Below, piece by piece: positions 45,901-55,122 of a stretch of 64,000 nucleotides of DNA (the stretch's first letter is position 1; the number at the start of each line of letters is the position of its first letter). A model generated the notes under the pieces. It saw only the letters and a list, made by a program, of their open reading frames with translations, was not told the DNA's origin and did no database searches. This DNA is from Branchiostoma belcheri (Eukaryota > Chordata > Leptocardii > Amphioxiformes > Branchiostomatidae). The stretch spans positions 186,001 through 250,000 of the forward strand of contig NW_017803909.1 of NCBI RefSeq assembly GCF_001625305.1, read 5' to 3'. Made by a program: the position numbers and the translations under genes.

Positions 45901-48900
45901 TTCTTATTGTTTCACTTACTTACTTGTGTAGGAAACCAAAGGTAATAATTATTTGGATTGATTCTGCACAATAGAATGAAATGAAATGAAATGTAAATTG
46001 GTAGCCCTGTAAGTAATATCATTTTTGGAAAAGATTGATGGGGAAATACTCTGTGTCAAACAGCAAATGTTGGCTTTCTGGTAATAAACCCCTCCCCCTC
46101 CCCCCCCTCCTCACCCCAGCTTGCCCACCATGAGGAGAAGTTGATGCTGATGGAGAGCAGCCTCAGCACCACGCAGGAGCAGCTCAGTCTGCGCGTCAGC
46201 GAGGTCGTCAAGCACGAGCAGGCCAACCGCAAGCTGCAGTCCGAGCTGAAGGCGCTACGGGATCGCACGCGCAGCAACGAGGAGGAGATCCAGGAGAAGA
46301 GCCAGGGCCTGGCCAAACTCAGGGAAGAACTAGCTGCTGCTAAACAGGATCACCATAACAGGTAATACTCGTCTAGTACATATATAACAGGTAACACTCA
46401 TCTAGTGTAACAGGTAACACTTGTCCAGTAGGTACTGGCAGTAACCTAAGCATGTACAAGGCAATGCTGAAGTGCAGTACTGTACCAATGTCAGTCTAAA
46501 ATTATGATGGTACATGTATATTGACTAATTGAGTGAAATCTGAGTCATTCACAATGTGACGACCCCCGCTGGGTGTCATTATGATCCGTTATCTGCCATG
46601 GAATGTTTTCACAAAATTCTAATTTCAAAATTCAAATTTGTACAAATGGGCCAAAAGAACAGTTTTCTGGCTGTTTTCCATTGTATTGTTTACTGATGTT
46701 AACTGTAATTTATTGTTTTTGTTCCCCAGTGTACAGGAAGGTTTACGACATCAGCAGACTGCCCACAAGATCGAGGTGGAGCTGGCCAACGCCCACGAGC
46801 AGCAGAAGCTGCTGAACGAGCAGATCTCGCAGCAGGACGGGATCCTGCGCAGCCTGCAGGACGACCTGCAGCGGGAGAGGGAGAAGCACGCCGAGACGCA
46901 GCAGGTGCTGCAGCAGACACGCCAGCAGGGCAGGACAGCGCAGGAACAGCTGGAGGAGACCAAGGCAGCACTCAGGGACAGCAACAACAGGGTAGGATAG
47001 CACGGAATCAATTCTTTTGGGCTATTCCATTTTAAAAATTTAAGTCAGGAATGTTTCTAACCCCTCTTTCTACATGTCAGCTCTGGTGTGAAATTTCTCT
47101 CAGCCCTATGTTTTTTATTAGTCTTGGGCACTGGACCATACAAAATGGATTTTCCTAATGGGGTAAAACAAGGAGCCAGCTTCTATCCTTGACACCTAGG
47201 CAGTAGGCAAGACTATACATGAATGAAAAAAAAGAACAACTTTGAAACCACTAAATTTTTATGTGAAATACCACTTAGAGGATTAGATGTAGAGGGTTTA
47301 TGTGTTAGCAAGTTATAAATTAAACTTTACAAGTTGAAGTAAAGGGTCTATTCTCCCTACTCCAGGTAAAGGATAAAGACAACATGCTTGCCAAGCTGCA
47401 GACTGAGCTGGACACCTTACAGCAGAAGAACCGCACTGTGAAGGAGGACCTGGCAGAGAGGGAGGGGCAGCTCAGGGTCGCCAAGATGAACATTGCTACG
47501 CTACAGAAACAGGGCAAACACCACAACCAGGAGGTCTGATACTTCTTCTTCTCAGAGTTTATTATGATAATAGATACCGTAATATGTTTACCTTACATAC
47601 CAAATGCTTTCCAGACATCTGTCACCAAGGTAGCTGGTGCTGTAGCAGCTATGTATGACATGTAGTGATCTAGCATTGGTGTAACAGGCCTATTGTTGGT
47701 GTATTTGACAGGTTGCTCGTTATGAAGAGTCGTTAGCACAGCTGCAGATGGATCTGGAACAGAGTCAGGACCAGTACAGAACCTGTCATCAGGAGGTCAG
47801 TAACACAATTGTTCATGCAACTTTGGGAAGGGTGATATCTCTCGTGCTTTGCTCTTTAGCCATACAGTTTCGTTGTTTGAATTTTAAAGCTACTGTACAT
47901 ACAAGTTACTGATAGTACTCATACAAGCTCTATACAGGGCAAGGATGTATAATATTATTCAGCAAAACACATTTCCCCATAGACACAATAGTCTGTCACT
48001 GAATTTTTGTTGTTGCGTGTGTCTTTGTTATTCTCTAAATCTAGTACATAAAATTTGATGCCAATGTTTTACTGACTTGCAAGAATGTAATGGATGTCTT
48101 GCTGTATGTCAGTGTTTGATATCTGTCTTTCTGTCCTCACAGCTGATGGAGGCTGAACAGAAGATCCATGAGTTGAAGATTAAGGTCTCCACAGTGGAGG
48201 GGAACCATAAGGAGTCCATGGAACAGCTGGGAGACAAGGCTACGGAGGCCGCCAACCTGCGCAACGAGGTGCAGCGCTTCCAGCAGCAGAACCAGGCCAT
48301 GGCACAGGAGGTCAGGCTCAGGCAGACTTGGTCATTTCTTTGTGTCTGTTACACAGTATTTTATGGTCATAGCTTGGTTTACAGGGTAGTGTGAATAATG
48401 GTGGTAAAGTTACTTCTTATTCTCTGATTCTTTGTCACACATAATGTAAAGTTTTATCTCCTTGGTCATGTTTTCTTTAGCTTTGTCATGGCCAAGATAT
48501 TACCACGTAACTGTACATTGCAATGCAATGTAATAGAGGTCATTATGTTGTAAACTGTGCCGACATTTCTACCATTGATAATTTAAGTAGTAAATACTTG
48601 TGTAGTAAATGACTAACAAATACACATCAAGTACATGTTTAAGTATTACAAGAATGGCTAACAGCAGCTTTAAGTGTATAGTTTCTCCAATACACTTATC
48701 TATGGCCAATGTAGCCTCTCTGTTCTAAGTGTGTTGTTCTGTCCTTCTCCCCAGATCGCCATGTACGAGGATAAGATGCGGAAGCTGCGTACCGAGCTGA
48801 AGAAGGTTCAGGACCTGAACCGGCAGAGCGAGGAGGAGGTTCGGAACTACGAGCAGCGCCTGTCGGAGCTAGAGCATCGGGCGCAGGCGTCCAGCGAGAA

Positions 48901-51048
48901 GCACCACCAGGGCCTGCAGGACCTGTCCCATAAGGAGGAGCAGGTGGTGATGATGAGGGTGGAACTGTCCGCCCTGCAGGAGAAGTTCAGGCAGAAGGCT
49001 GAGGAGGTCAGTCTGGGGGTTGGCTGGGATTCTGTGTAGCAGGATTTAAATGCAATTTTGGATTCATCAAGAAGGTGACTCACCCGATGTTAGACACTCA
49101 GTGACAGCGCCTTTGACTAGGATTGAACCTATTCACCGCTTCTGGACATAACTCTTTGCTTAAAAATTGTGAAATCCTGACCCTCTGAAGTATATTTCAA
49201 GCATTTTTAGGGGCAAATTTTGCTGGTAAACTAAGCTTAATTTTAATGATGTCTCTTACCATATCTTTACACCTTGATTATTTTCTGTCAAAGATGACAG
49301 GTTGGGCAAAGTTTTGTCTGTTATGAGCAGCAAAATTCCATCAAAAACAGTCATTTTGGAATGGTTTAATGACTGTTTTTACTTCCACAGAATGAGAAGG
49401 TGAAGAATGAAGTGGTCGTCCTGCGACAGAAGAACGCCTCCATGTCAGACGAGATCCAGAGTCTCCGTCAGTCGCTGGAAGACGCGCGGGCTAACGGCGA
49501 CCGTCTCCACCGCGAGAGCGAACTCGTGGTCACCAACGTCAACACCTGGGTACAGGAGCAGAAGTCGGCCAACGAGAAACTGGGACAGAAAATCCGGGAC
49601 CAAAGCCGCGCCATCGTGACTCTAACCTCGGAAAAAGAACACCTGGTAGAACAAACCGATAGACTACAGAAAGACAACAGGAAGCTTCAAGATGAAGTTG
49701 ACGAGCGACGGTTAGAAAGCGAGAGATTCAAGGCTCTTCAACAACACTCTGCCCACCAACAAGCCTTACTGAACCAGCTCAAAAACAGGCTAGAAGAGAG
49801 AGAAACTGATAACGACAGAGAACTCGGGCAAAAGGTGGCCACGATAGAAGACCTCCACTCTAGGCTGAAGGCAAACGTAGACTCTATCCAGCAGCTGAAC
49901 CAGCAGCTGAACGCGCTGAACAAGGACAACCTGCGGCAGCGCTCGGCTCTAGAACGGGAGGTGGCTGCTAGACAGAGTATGGAACTGCAGCTGGAGAGTA
50001 AAGAACAGACTATCCTGAGTCTGAAGGCACGACTGGAGGCAAACGCACATCAGCAGTACTTAAACCACAGTCCACATAAGGAGGTATGTGTACTCCAGTT
50101 CCTATTTCCAGTTTTGGTTACCTTGGTCGACCATGAGTTTTTTTCTGTAAGAAGCAATGTTGGTATATCATGACTCCTGCACAAGAAAACAGTTCTTGGC
50201 ATCTATGTACAGCCTTTTATTCTTTACCATTGTAGGATTCAGGTGTGTCTGGTCTTCAAGATTCAGCTTATGCCTCAGCACTGGAGAGGGGTCTACTCAG
50301 GTCTTCACTCAAGATGGACAAAGACAAGGTGTGTTTGGATTAATGTAACTATGGTGAATATTTTGTATTTTCAATGTACACGTATGAAGAAATAAAGTAC
50401 AGTATATTGTATACAGTAGTCAATTTTTGTTATAAAAATGAGTTTTGTTTTTCTTCATGTGTTATAAGGTGCGTGCCAAAGCTCTGGAGGATGCAGGGAG
50501 CACAGATCCACAGAGCCTGGACAAGTCTTACTGGATACAGAGGGTTGGAGAGGTCAGTTTTATTTCACATCTATCTAAAAAGTAGTAGCTTCCCCATACA
50601 ACTTAACTATTTCAAGTTCAAACTTTTGCTCCAACACAAAGAAGTGTTCTCACCTTGAGCTTTCGACCAGTCACTCTGGTCTTCTTCAATAGACTAACCC
50701 AGTGATACTTGTCACATGGTTTCTCGGAAGTGTGACGTCATCACTGGGTCAAAGGTTTTTTGTAAACAATGTCGGCCTTCGTTGCACAAAAGCTTTAATT
50801 TCAAACGTGTAACTACGAACACAGGTGGACTTTCATGACATAACTTCTTCTGTACTGAGACAGCCTTTTGTTTCTGATAACATATTGTAATTGTGGTGTG
50901 ATATTGTTCCACTTCTGTGCTAATATTGAGTTTGTCCCTCCAGTTGTCCATCCAGCTGCAGCAGAGCAGTGAGTACTGGTCCGACAAAGTCAGGGAACTC
51001 TCCATGCAGGTGGAGCGCGCTCAGTCCGTCTCACCACATCCTCGGTAG
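18936..51048 (+). CDS. Giant coiled-coil protein built from 28-residue exon modules (at least 54 coding exons)
   Basis: One gene, about 2,374 residues, starting at ATG 18936 (MADRDSLRLRG) and ending at TAG 51046-51048. Joined GT-AG exons stay in frame throughout; their coordinates are in the four block entries. All introns are phase 0 except those after exons 5 and 45, which are phase 2. Apart from a Gly/Ala/Ser-rich head (1-50) and a short tail after exon 51, the protein is continuous heptad coiled coil, rich in Gln, Glu, Leu and Arg, with no enzyme motif, signal peptide or membrane segment. The most distinctive parts are exon 2 (YVNDLSEQNEVLVQTVEELE) and the tail (SYWIQRVGELSIQLQQSSEY, then WSDKV). 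These remind me of PMFBP1-like proteins of sperm head-tail coupling, but I cannot confirm this, so no symbol is given. A centrosomal, ciliary or cytoskeletal scaffold is the likely role by composition only. Confidence 0.85.
20215..22311. other. Intron 2 of the coiled-coil gene
   Basis: This 2.1-kb AT-rich intron has no supported exon. ORFs such as 20587-20901 and 21985-22253 lack flanking splice sites in frame and resemble nothing recognised. No tandem repeat or element boundary could be defined. Confidence 0.5.
22806..23703. mobile_element. Inverted-repeat element, about 0.9 kb, in coiled-coil intron 3
   Basis: The ends taccttcgccaa (22806-22817) and ttggcgaaggta (23692-23703) are perfect 12-bp inverted repeats. 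Inside are a TG/TCTG microsatellite (22848-22892), two related blocks containing ccccctag(c/t)ggcttg (about 22985 and 23108), and three repeats of tttgcataatt in an AT-rich half. Only a fragmentary minus-strand ORF is present (22892-23185), so it is non-autonomous. Similarity of the flanks just outside (ctcat / tgaga) suggests the real ends may lie some bases further out. Confidence 0.65.
24716..24865 (-). mobile_element. Partial copy of a cagtgttctag-type element
   Basis: Words ttttgctaccagactaagctt, ccaagatgacag and ggcaaaattccatcaaatga match, in reverse orientation, the element at 27443-27703 and the copy at 49157-49350. Both terminal inverted repeats are missing, so this is an old fragment. 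It lies in intron 6 of the coiled-coil gene. Confidence 0.55.
25438..25894. mobile_element. hAT-like MITE (25446-25886) with 8-bp target-site duplication
   Basis: The element starts tagggctgcgtacc and ends ggtccgcagcccta, inverted repeats with one mismatch in 14. Perfect 8-bp duplications, gtgtatac, flank it at 25438-25445 and 25887-25894. An 8-bp duplication and a TAGGGCTG-type end are typical of hAT transposons. The 441-bp interior is non-coding and rich in ggtacaggtac-type words near both ends. It inserted in the first bases of intron 8; its left duplication overlaps positions +5 and +6 of the splice donor of exon 8. Confidence 0.85.
27443..27703 (+). mobile_element. Inverted-repeat element with cagtgttctag ends, full-length copy
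   Basis: The left end cagtgttctagccagc (27443) is mirrored by the right end ggctgactagaacactg (ending 27703). The interior has tctttctgtcatttga, tcatgacagacaaaaa and a run aaattgagatga before the right end. The same interior and ends occur at 42867-43080. A weak direct repeat ggtgtat lies just outside both ends. It is non-coding and the class is unresolved. Confidence 0.7.
28042..28625. other. Intron 13 of the coiled-coil gene
   Basis: The intron is 584 bp and carries the near-perfect palindromic element at 28147-28265. The remainder shows no exon and no other repeat. Confidence 0.5.
28138..28274. mobile_element. Near-perfect 119-bp palindromic MITE with 9-bp target-site duplication
   Basis: The element is 28147-28265. 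Its two 59-nt arms around position 28206 are reverse complements with only about two mismatches, so transcripts of intron 13 can fold into one long hairpin. The ends are tagcctgggtaccatcct and its complement. Perfect 9-bp duplications, actcaacca, flank it at 28138-28146 and 28266-28274. Its ends match the 58322-58409 element (tagcctggttaccat), so the two are related. Near-identity of the arms suggests a recent insertion. Confidence 0.9.
28880..28989 (+). repeat. 22-bp minisatellite, five copies
   Basis: Units start at 28880, 28902, 28924, 28946 and 28968 and follow the form gttgatgtrggtcataggtcag. Copies 2 and 4, and 3 and 5, resemble each other, hinting at a 44-bp higher-order unit. The array begins 24 bp after exon 14. 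Confidence 0.85.
31780..31895 (+). repeat. Dispersed intronic repeat (copy 2)
   Basis: Contains catggttttcatgg, ccgtgaacatag, catttttctcaga and gtgaaattttgc in the same order as the copy at 10581-10670. Diverged and non-coding. Confidence 0.5.
33929..37430. other. Intron 23 of the coiled-coil gene, with unexplained content
   Basis: At 3.5 kb this is the longest intron. It holds the candidate alternative first exon at 35078-35164 and, before it, a GC-richer stretch (about 34600-35070). An unrecognised 71-codon ORF lies at 34118-34333 (contains DDIRSVPLPDNKKRAELW). From 35200 to 37400 it is AT-rich with no supported exon or element. Confidence 0.5.
35078..35164 (+). CDS. Candidate alternative first exon of the coiled-coil gene
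   Basis: ATG at 35078 opens a 29-codon reading frame (MTWAEGMDDFWEEVEALK, then SQRKVQDLQNK) that ends exactly at a donor, aag|gtagga, in phase 0. It would splice in frame to exon 24 at 37431 (ISRKEISIQQLETDL). The residues are acidic and coil-like, as in the rest of the gene. An in-frame stop at 35018-35020 and the lack of a good acceptor near 35078 argue for a first exon rather than a cassette. The resulting isoform would have about 1,615 residues and lack the N-terminal 788. This is inference from frame, codons and donor. Confidence 0.4.
38005..38180 (+). repeat. Dispersed repeat of the acagtcaaacttgtctaag type
   Basis: Begins cagtcaaacttgtctaagac, continues ccacctgggaggccgag, and repeats its own start in inverse as ctcttagacaagtgg. 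A diverged copy in the opposite orientation lies at 42330-42466 (ggtcaccttggcaggtttaactgta). Non-coding; it starts 28 bp past exon 25. Confidence 0.55.
40995..41062 (-). repeat. Dispersed intronic repeat (copy 3, reverse)
   Basis: Reverse-orientation copy of the repeat at 10581-10670 and 31780-31895: aaatttcacggtctgagaaa, then attatgttcacggttgcag. It lies in intron 31 of the coiled-coil gene. Confidence 0.45.
42330..42466 (-). repeat. Dispersed repeat, second copy of the 38005-38180 type
   Basis: Three spaced words ggtcaccttgg (about 42333, 42401 and 42434) and the end caggtttaactgta match the 38005 copy in reverse orientation. It ends 18 bp before exon 35, so it supplies sequence close to the acceptor and perhaps the branch-point region. 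Confidence 0.5.
42867..43080 (+). mobile_element. Inverted-repeat element with cagtgttctgg ends, second full copy
   Basis: The left end cagtgttctggccagc and right end ggctggccggaacactg are inverted repeats. The interior tctttctgtcatttgactga and aaacaaaattgagatgac matches the copy at 27443-27703 with a 47-bp net shortening. It lies in intron 35 of the coiled-coil gene. Confidence 0.7.
44287..51048 (+). other. Large coiled-coil gene, exons 39-54 (residues 1438-2374)
   Basis: Exons: 44287-44370, 44522-44689, 44906-44980, 45194-45361, 45551-45634, 45781-45864, 46120-46361, 46730-46991, 47366-47533, 47712-47795, 48143-48310, 48755-49006, 49391-50083, 50236-50328, 50469-50552 and 50944-51048. Exon 50 is exactly three 28-residue modules; exon 51 is 231 residues, 33 heptads, without an intron. 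Exon 52 breaks the coil (DSGVSGLQDSAYASALERGL). Exons 53-54 form a separate conserved-looking tail with two Trp residues, SYWIQRVGE and SSEYWSDKV. Confidence 0.85.
49157..49350 (-). mobile_element. Partial reverse copy of the cagtgttctag-type element
   Basis: Words ggggcaaattttgctgg, aaactaagctt, ccatatctttacac and gcaaaattccatcaaa match the 27443-27703 element in reverse orientation. Both termini are missing. It ends about 40 bp before exon 51. Confidence 0.55.
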
Positions 51049-51218
51049 CACTGGACACAACTGAGCATGCTCAGTAGCACTGGACACTTCTGGGCATGCA
51101 CAGTAGCACTGGACACATCTGAGCATGCTCTATAGCACAGAATATGTCTGGGCATGCTCAGTAGCACTGGACACAACTGAGCATGCTCGGTAGCACTTGA
51201 AACATCTGAGCCTGCTCA
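51045..51218 (+). repeat. 29-bp minisatellite starting on the stop codon of the coiled-coil gene
   Basis: Six units start at 51045, 51074, 51103, 51132, 51161 and 51190, an exact 29-bp period. Each has gtagcactgg, then acac(a/t), then ctgagcatgctca. The first unit contains the TAG stop at 51046-51048, so the array begins exactly where coding ends. Each unit carries the self-complementary word gagcatgctc. Confidence 0.9.
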
Positions 51219-52740
51219 AAACATCTAGATACTAGACTATATGTACATTGGCTAGTCTTAGCTTGGTACCAGTTATGATATGCTTACCTCTGGATAGGGC
51301 AAACAGTTGAAACGATAATTTGTTATGACATGAAATTAGTGAACTGACCAAGATAAAATAAGATAAGATGGGTAAGTGACATTTGAGGGACCAAACACTA
51401 ATGTGAACACAGTTCTTTTCTGACCATGACTTTGTAATGACTAGTAAGTATGTCAATCTATGTGTGTTCAAATTTTGTGATACATGAAATTGTAGGCATA
51501 AAAAAAAGCAACAAAAAATGTGAAGCTTCTTTAGTATTGCCAATTAAGAAGTAAGAATTGTGCTGATGCACCGCTGTAAAACTTTGAACTACTGTCTAAG
51601 GGAATAGTTTTGTGTCAAATCTGAACATGTGGAACTCTAAACTGCAGAGTAGATGCTTTTAAAAGGCAGCAAGAATTGTGATAAAAAACTTTCATAGTTA
51701 TGTATTTTTATTTTATATATTTACTATTGATTCTATAGTGACTTCACACAAGCACTATATAATGGTAGACTGTGCTGTTGTTGCTAGCAATGTTGAAAAT
51801 TATTTCTTTTAATTGTTTGTTTTAATTTTTTTTGTAATCTTGAAGTGTATTGAATATGTAAATTTTGCTTTCATTAAGTTTTGTTGTAGTCTCAAATACA
51901 TGTACTGAAAAATAGGGAAGTCTTTCAATCTCAACATATTTCTGTGTAAAAAGTCTTTCAAATCCTAGATAATTCTGCCACATTCCACAAACAACTTGTT
52001 AATCCTAGCCAATATAATCTATATGGTATTATTTTGAACAAAAAGGTGCAGAAGATGTAAGTAATTCTTGAACAGATGAATGCACAACTTGGTAAATATT
52101 TTTGTATAATTGTATTTTGTATGAAGTTATTAAGTATTTGATTTTTGTGCCAGTATTGTGTGATTTTTGCCTTAGATACTGTGTTGCTGCTACAATGTCA
52201 CAGTTAAGTATATGTAAAAATTTGCTTGCTGAAGAGTTATGATTTTCCACTTTCTTGTACAAGAGCAATGATAAATTCATTGTGCAATTAATGTCAAAGT
52301 GCTGTGCCAAAATTATTGGCAAGGTTGGTCGTATATATGTTGTATAAATGCTTTTGCTGAAGAATAAGTTTCCAATAGGAAATAGTAATGAATTCTAGTA
52401 CAATTTGACAGATTTCTAGAATTTTGTACACTGTGTTTAATAGTATTTCCCACCTTTATGTTCCTTTTCTTAAAAGTTGTGGTCTCATAATTTGAAGACT
52501 CACATTTTGTAGATCAGGAACACCTACTAGTTTGTGAATGTTGGTAATGTTGGTTGAACCTGTAGCAGAGATAGTGTGAAGTCCAGTCTACATTCCTACA
52601 GTAACTGGTACACTTTAAGTACATGTAATGTCTGTGCCATGTAGCACTTATTATCCGTCCACGTCCTATATTTGAGTTTATGATTCACATTCCTGTGTAC
52701 AGAGAACATTTTCTGAAATAAAGATGAGCCATGTGTTGTA
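51049..52740 (+). other. 3' untranslated region of the coiled-coil gene
   Basis: After the 29-bp array the sequence is AT-rich and non-repetitive to the polyadenylation signal at 52717-52722. This gives a 1.7-kb 3' UTR. No exon on either strand is supported in it. Confidence 0.6.
52717..52722 (+). terminator. Polyadenylation signal AATAAA of the coiled-coil gene
   Basis: The motif lies in ctgaaataaagatgagcc and is followed at once by a GT-rich stretch, atgtgttgtatgt, the usual downstream element. It is the best such site in the 1.7 kb after the stop. Confidence 0.65.
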
Positions 52741-53116
52741 TGTACCGTATTTCTTTCATAAGGGACACCCCCCCCCCATTTGGGCTTCATCAGAAGCCCC
52801 TTCTTGCCAGCTGAGATACGGGTAGCTTACTGAGTCTACTGTACTTGTCCCACTTAACCACAAACAGATAGGAAATAAAAATCATCACCATGGTGACGAT
52901 TGAAAATTATTAAAACTGAATACTGGAAATGCTGTTCTGCTATTAGTAAAATAAGAATCAGTGCCCCTTAGAAATCGAAAAAGGGCGATACGTGAAACTA
53001 CCTGTGTCGCAGAGCATATGTAAAATTATACTGCTCCTCAAATGCAGTGCAAGACGAAATTTATTTCATCACTAACTGTCCATTCTCAATAGGGTATGAT
53101 GAAGAGTTAAGGAAGG

Positions 53117-53201
53117 TAGGGCCTCGAGTGGGGGAAGGGGAAGATCTCAGTAGGGCCTCGAGGTCCTAGAGTATGGGGAAGGGGAAGATATCAGTAGGGC
53201 T
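53117..53201 (+). repeat. Imperfect two-copy tandem repeat (about 40-45 bp)
   Basis: Two copies of tagggcctcgag ... ggggaaggggaagat(c/a)tcag in direct order, followed by the start of a third (tagggctacgg). Purine-rich and non-coding. Confidence 0.65.
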
Positions 53202-53856
53202 ACGGGTGCACATACAATTTCTTCCGGAAAAAGAAGAAGAAGGGAGATGCAAACTGCACTTGCGTAATGATACACAATCTAAAAACGCCTCGCTGCGGTT
53301 TGTTTACGAAGTACACTTGAAATAGTATTGTTGACACTGGTGGACATTATGGTCACACTGGTTGACTCTCATGAGTTAATGTTATTCCGTTCATGGTCAT
53401 AAGACGAAGACATCGCTAATATTCAACGGCAGTTTTTACAATGATTGATCTCAAAGAAATCGCAAACTCTGTGTAAACGAACAGAGTTCAATCATGGATA
53501 TTGTTGGAGTTTGTTTCTGGTGATTTTTTACCATTCCGCATAAAATTTCATTTCTATATTTAAGGGTAATCTGTTCCACCCGTTCACACACATCAGTTGC
53601 TATACTTTGACCTGTGGTTGACGAATTTGTGGTAAATTATGGCAGAAGACTACTACTAGCAACTGCAAGGTACACTCAATGGACCATACATCAGCGCCCC
53701 TTGCGGTTAACTGACTTAAGTTCAACATTAAACCCAGCGGAACAGTTGCCTTAACTTATCTTCGAAATCCTCTGTTTTGTTTTGGTTCCGTTTCACACAA
53801 CGAGGTTTATCTGCAATAGTCAGAGAATATCTAGGACAATGTTAGGTACAACTTAC

Positions 53857-53934
53857 CACCCAAAGCGGACGTAGCGCGTCTTCCAGGACGTAATTTTCCA
53901 GAGTATTGTTCCCTTCCATGCACACACTCGCCAT
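53857..53934 (-). CDS. Candidate first coding exon of an unidentified minus-strand gene
   Basis: On the minus strand ATG (53934-53932) in context ccaagATGGCG opens a 26-codon frame (MASVCMEGNNTLENYVLEDA, then LRPLWV). It ends in phase 0 exactly at a consensus donor, gtg|gtaagt. The surroundings are GC-richer than the flanks, as expected of a promoter. I could not find the next exon leftward before the end of the coiled-coil gene at 52740, so the gene is either very short, overlaps that gene, or this is a coincidence. The peptide is not recognised. Confidence 0.35.
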
Positions 53935-55122
53935 CTTGGAACGGCGTGTTTCACGCACAGGTGCCACCTGTTAATCATGTCAAGCACCACTCAAGCAAGT
54001 CAGACAAACCTACGACGATCTCATTACCGTTTTTATCAAATTTATAGTCTTTTCGAATTCTCTCATCATGTAGACCAGGTAGGAGTTCTCTCCAGTTTGG
54101 CTTGTCTTCAGTTAACAGTCATCTCAGGCCGCAGAGGATGATCTAAGGCTCTGTAGTTATATACGATGGGTGTAGCATCATATAGTTGTCAAACCTTGAT
54201 TTAAAGCAGTTTACGCTGGGTGCTGTGATCACGTCTTCAGGTAACTAGATCATTCAACTAGATAGATAAGAAGAAGGACAGTAACTTTACTAATTTACTT
54301 TAGTAATCGTTAATGATCTTTGTTTGACTTGCTTATCTCAAAAATCTAGGCAAGAGTTGCACCTTCTAGCGATCGTATTTGGTATGGGATGGAGATATAA
54401 GGTTAGAGGGATGGGGATAGAGGGATAGGAATAGAAGAATTTTACGGAAATAGTAATAGGATATGAAGTCACAGATAAAATGTTTTCCCCGCATTTATCA
54501 ATATAAGTTTGAGTATACGAATTGTCACTTTCTGAAAGGCTACTACATTGAAATTTCAACCATATTTTATGAAACAAGACGTTCGAGAGATGTTTGTGTT
54601 CGTATGTTGATCAATAGTTTCAATTTTCCCTTAAAATGATTTAAGGGGTATGCACTATCGGTGCAACGTTGAATGATACATGGTAGGCTAGCTATTATCA
54701 TAATTTAGCTGTTGAGGTCTACATTTAACCCGCTGCCTGGAGTAAAACAGGACCACTCAAAAATGTACAAAAGCCGGCCCAAACCACACGCCTCTTTAGC
54801 TAGTTACATTTGGGGACCCAAAACAACTCTTTCACGCACATGGGGTCGGTCTGGTGAACCATGTTCGGATGTCGTGAGGAGAATGACGGCACTGTGGATT
54901 CCCCTGGACCGCCCGACAGCGTCACACATTCCTGTGCCTTAAGTCCGACCTAACCAGACAATTTAGTAAATGGGGTTTCACTTAACAAGGCTTTGTGTGC
55001 GGGGAGCGCCCGGATTGACTGGGGAGCTCAGGAAATGCCTGAAATCTGTGAAATCATCCTTTGTGAATGTCAGGGGGGACGCAGGTGGTCCAGGTGCCAG
55101 GATAAACAAGGCCCACGGTCAA
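53935..55122. other. Intergenic stretch with no recognisable gene
   Basis: This is AT-rich to about 54700, then of mixed composition. Plus-strand ORFs at 54712-54942 and 54970-55220 have no recognisable family and no supporting splice sites. No repeat was defined here. Confidence 0.5.

Noticed and set aside
46699-47011. Long minus-strand ORFs (86-90 codons) opposite exon 46 of the coiled-coil gene
   Set aside because: They are shadows of a Gln/Glu/Leu-rich exon read on the other strand (Leu/Ser/Cys-rich output). Similar shadows occur opposite exons 14, 33, 36 and 51.
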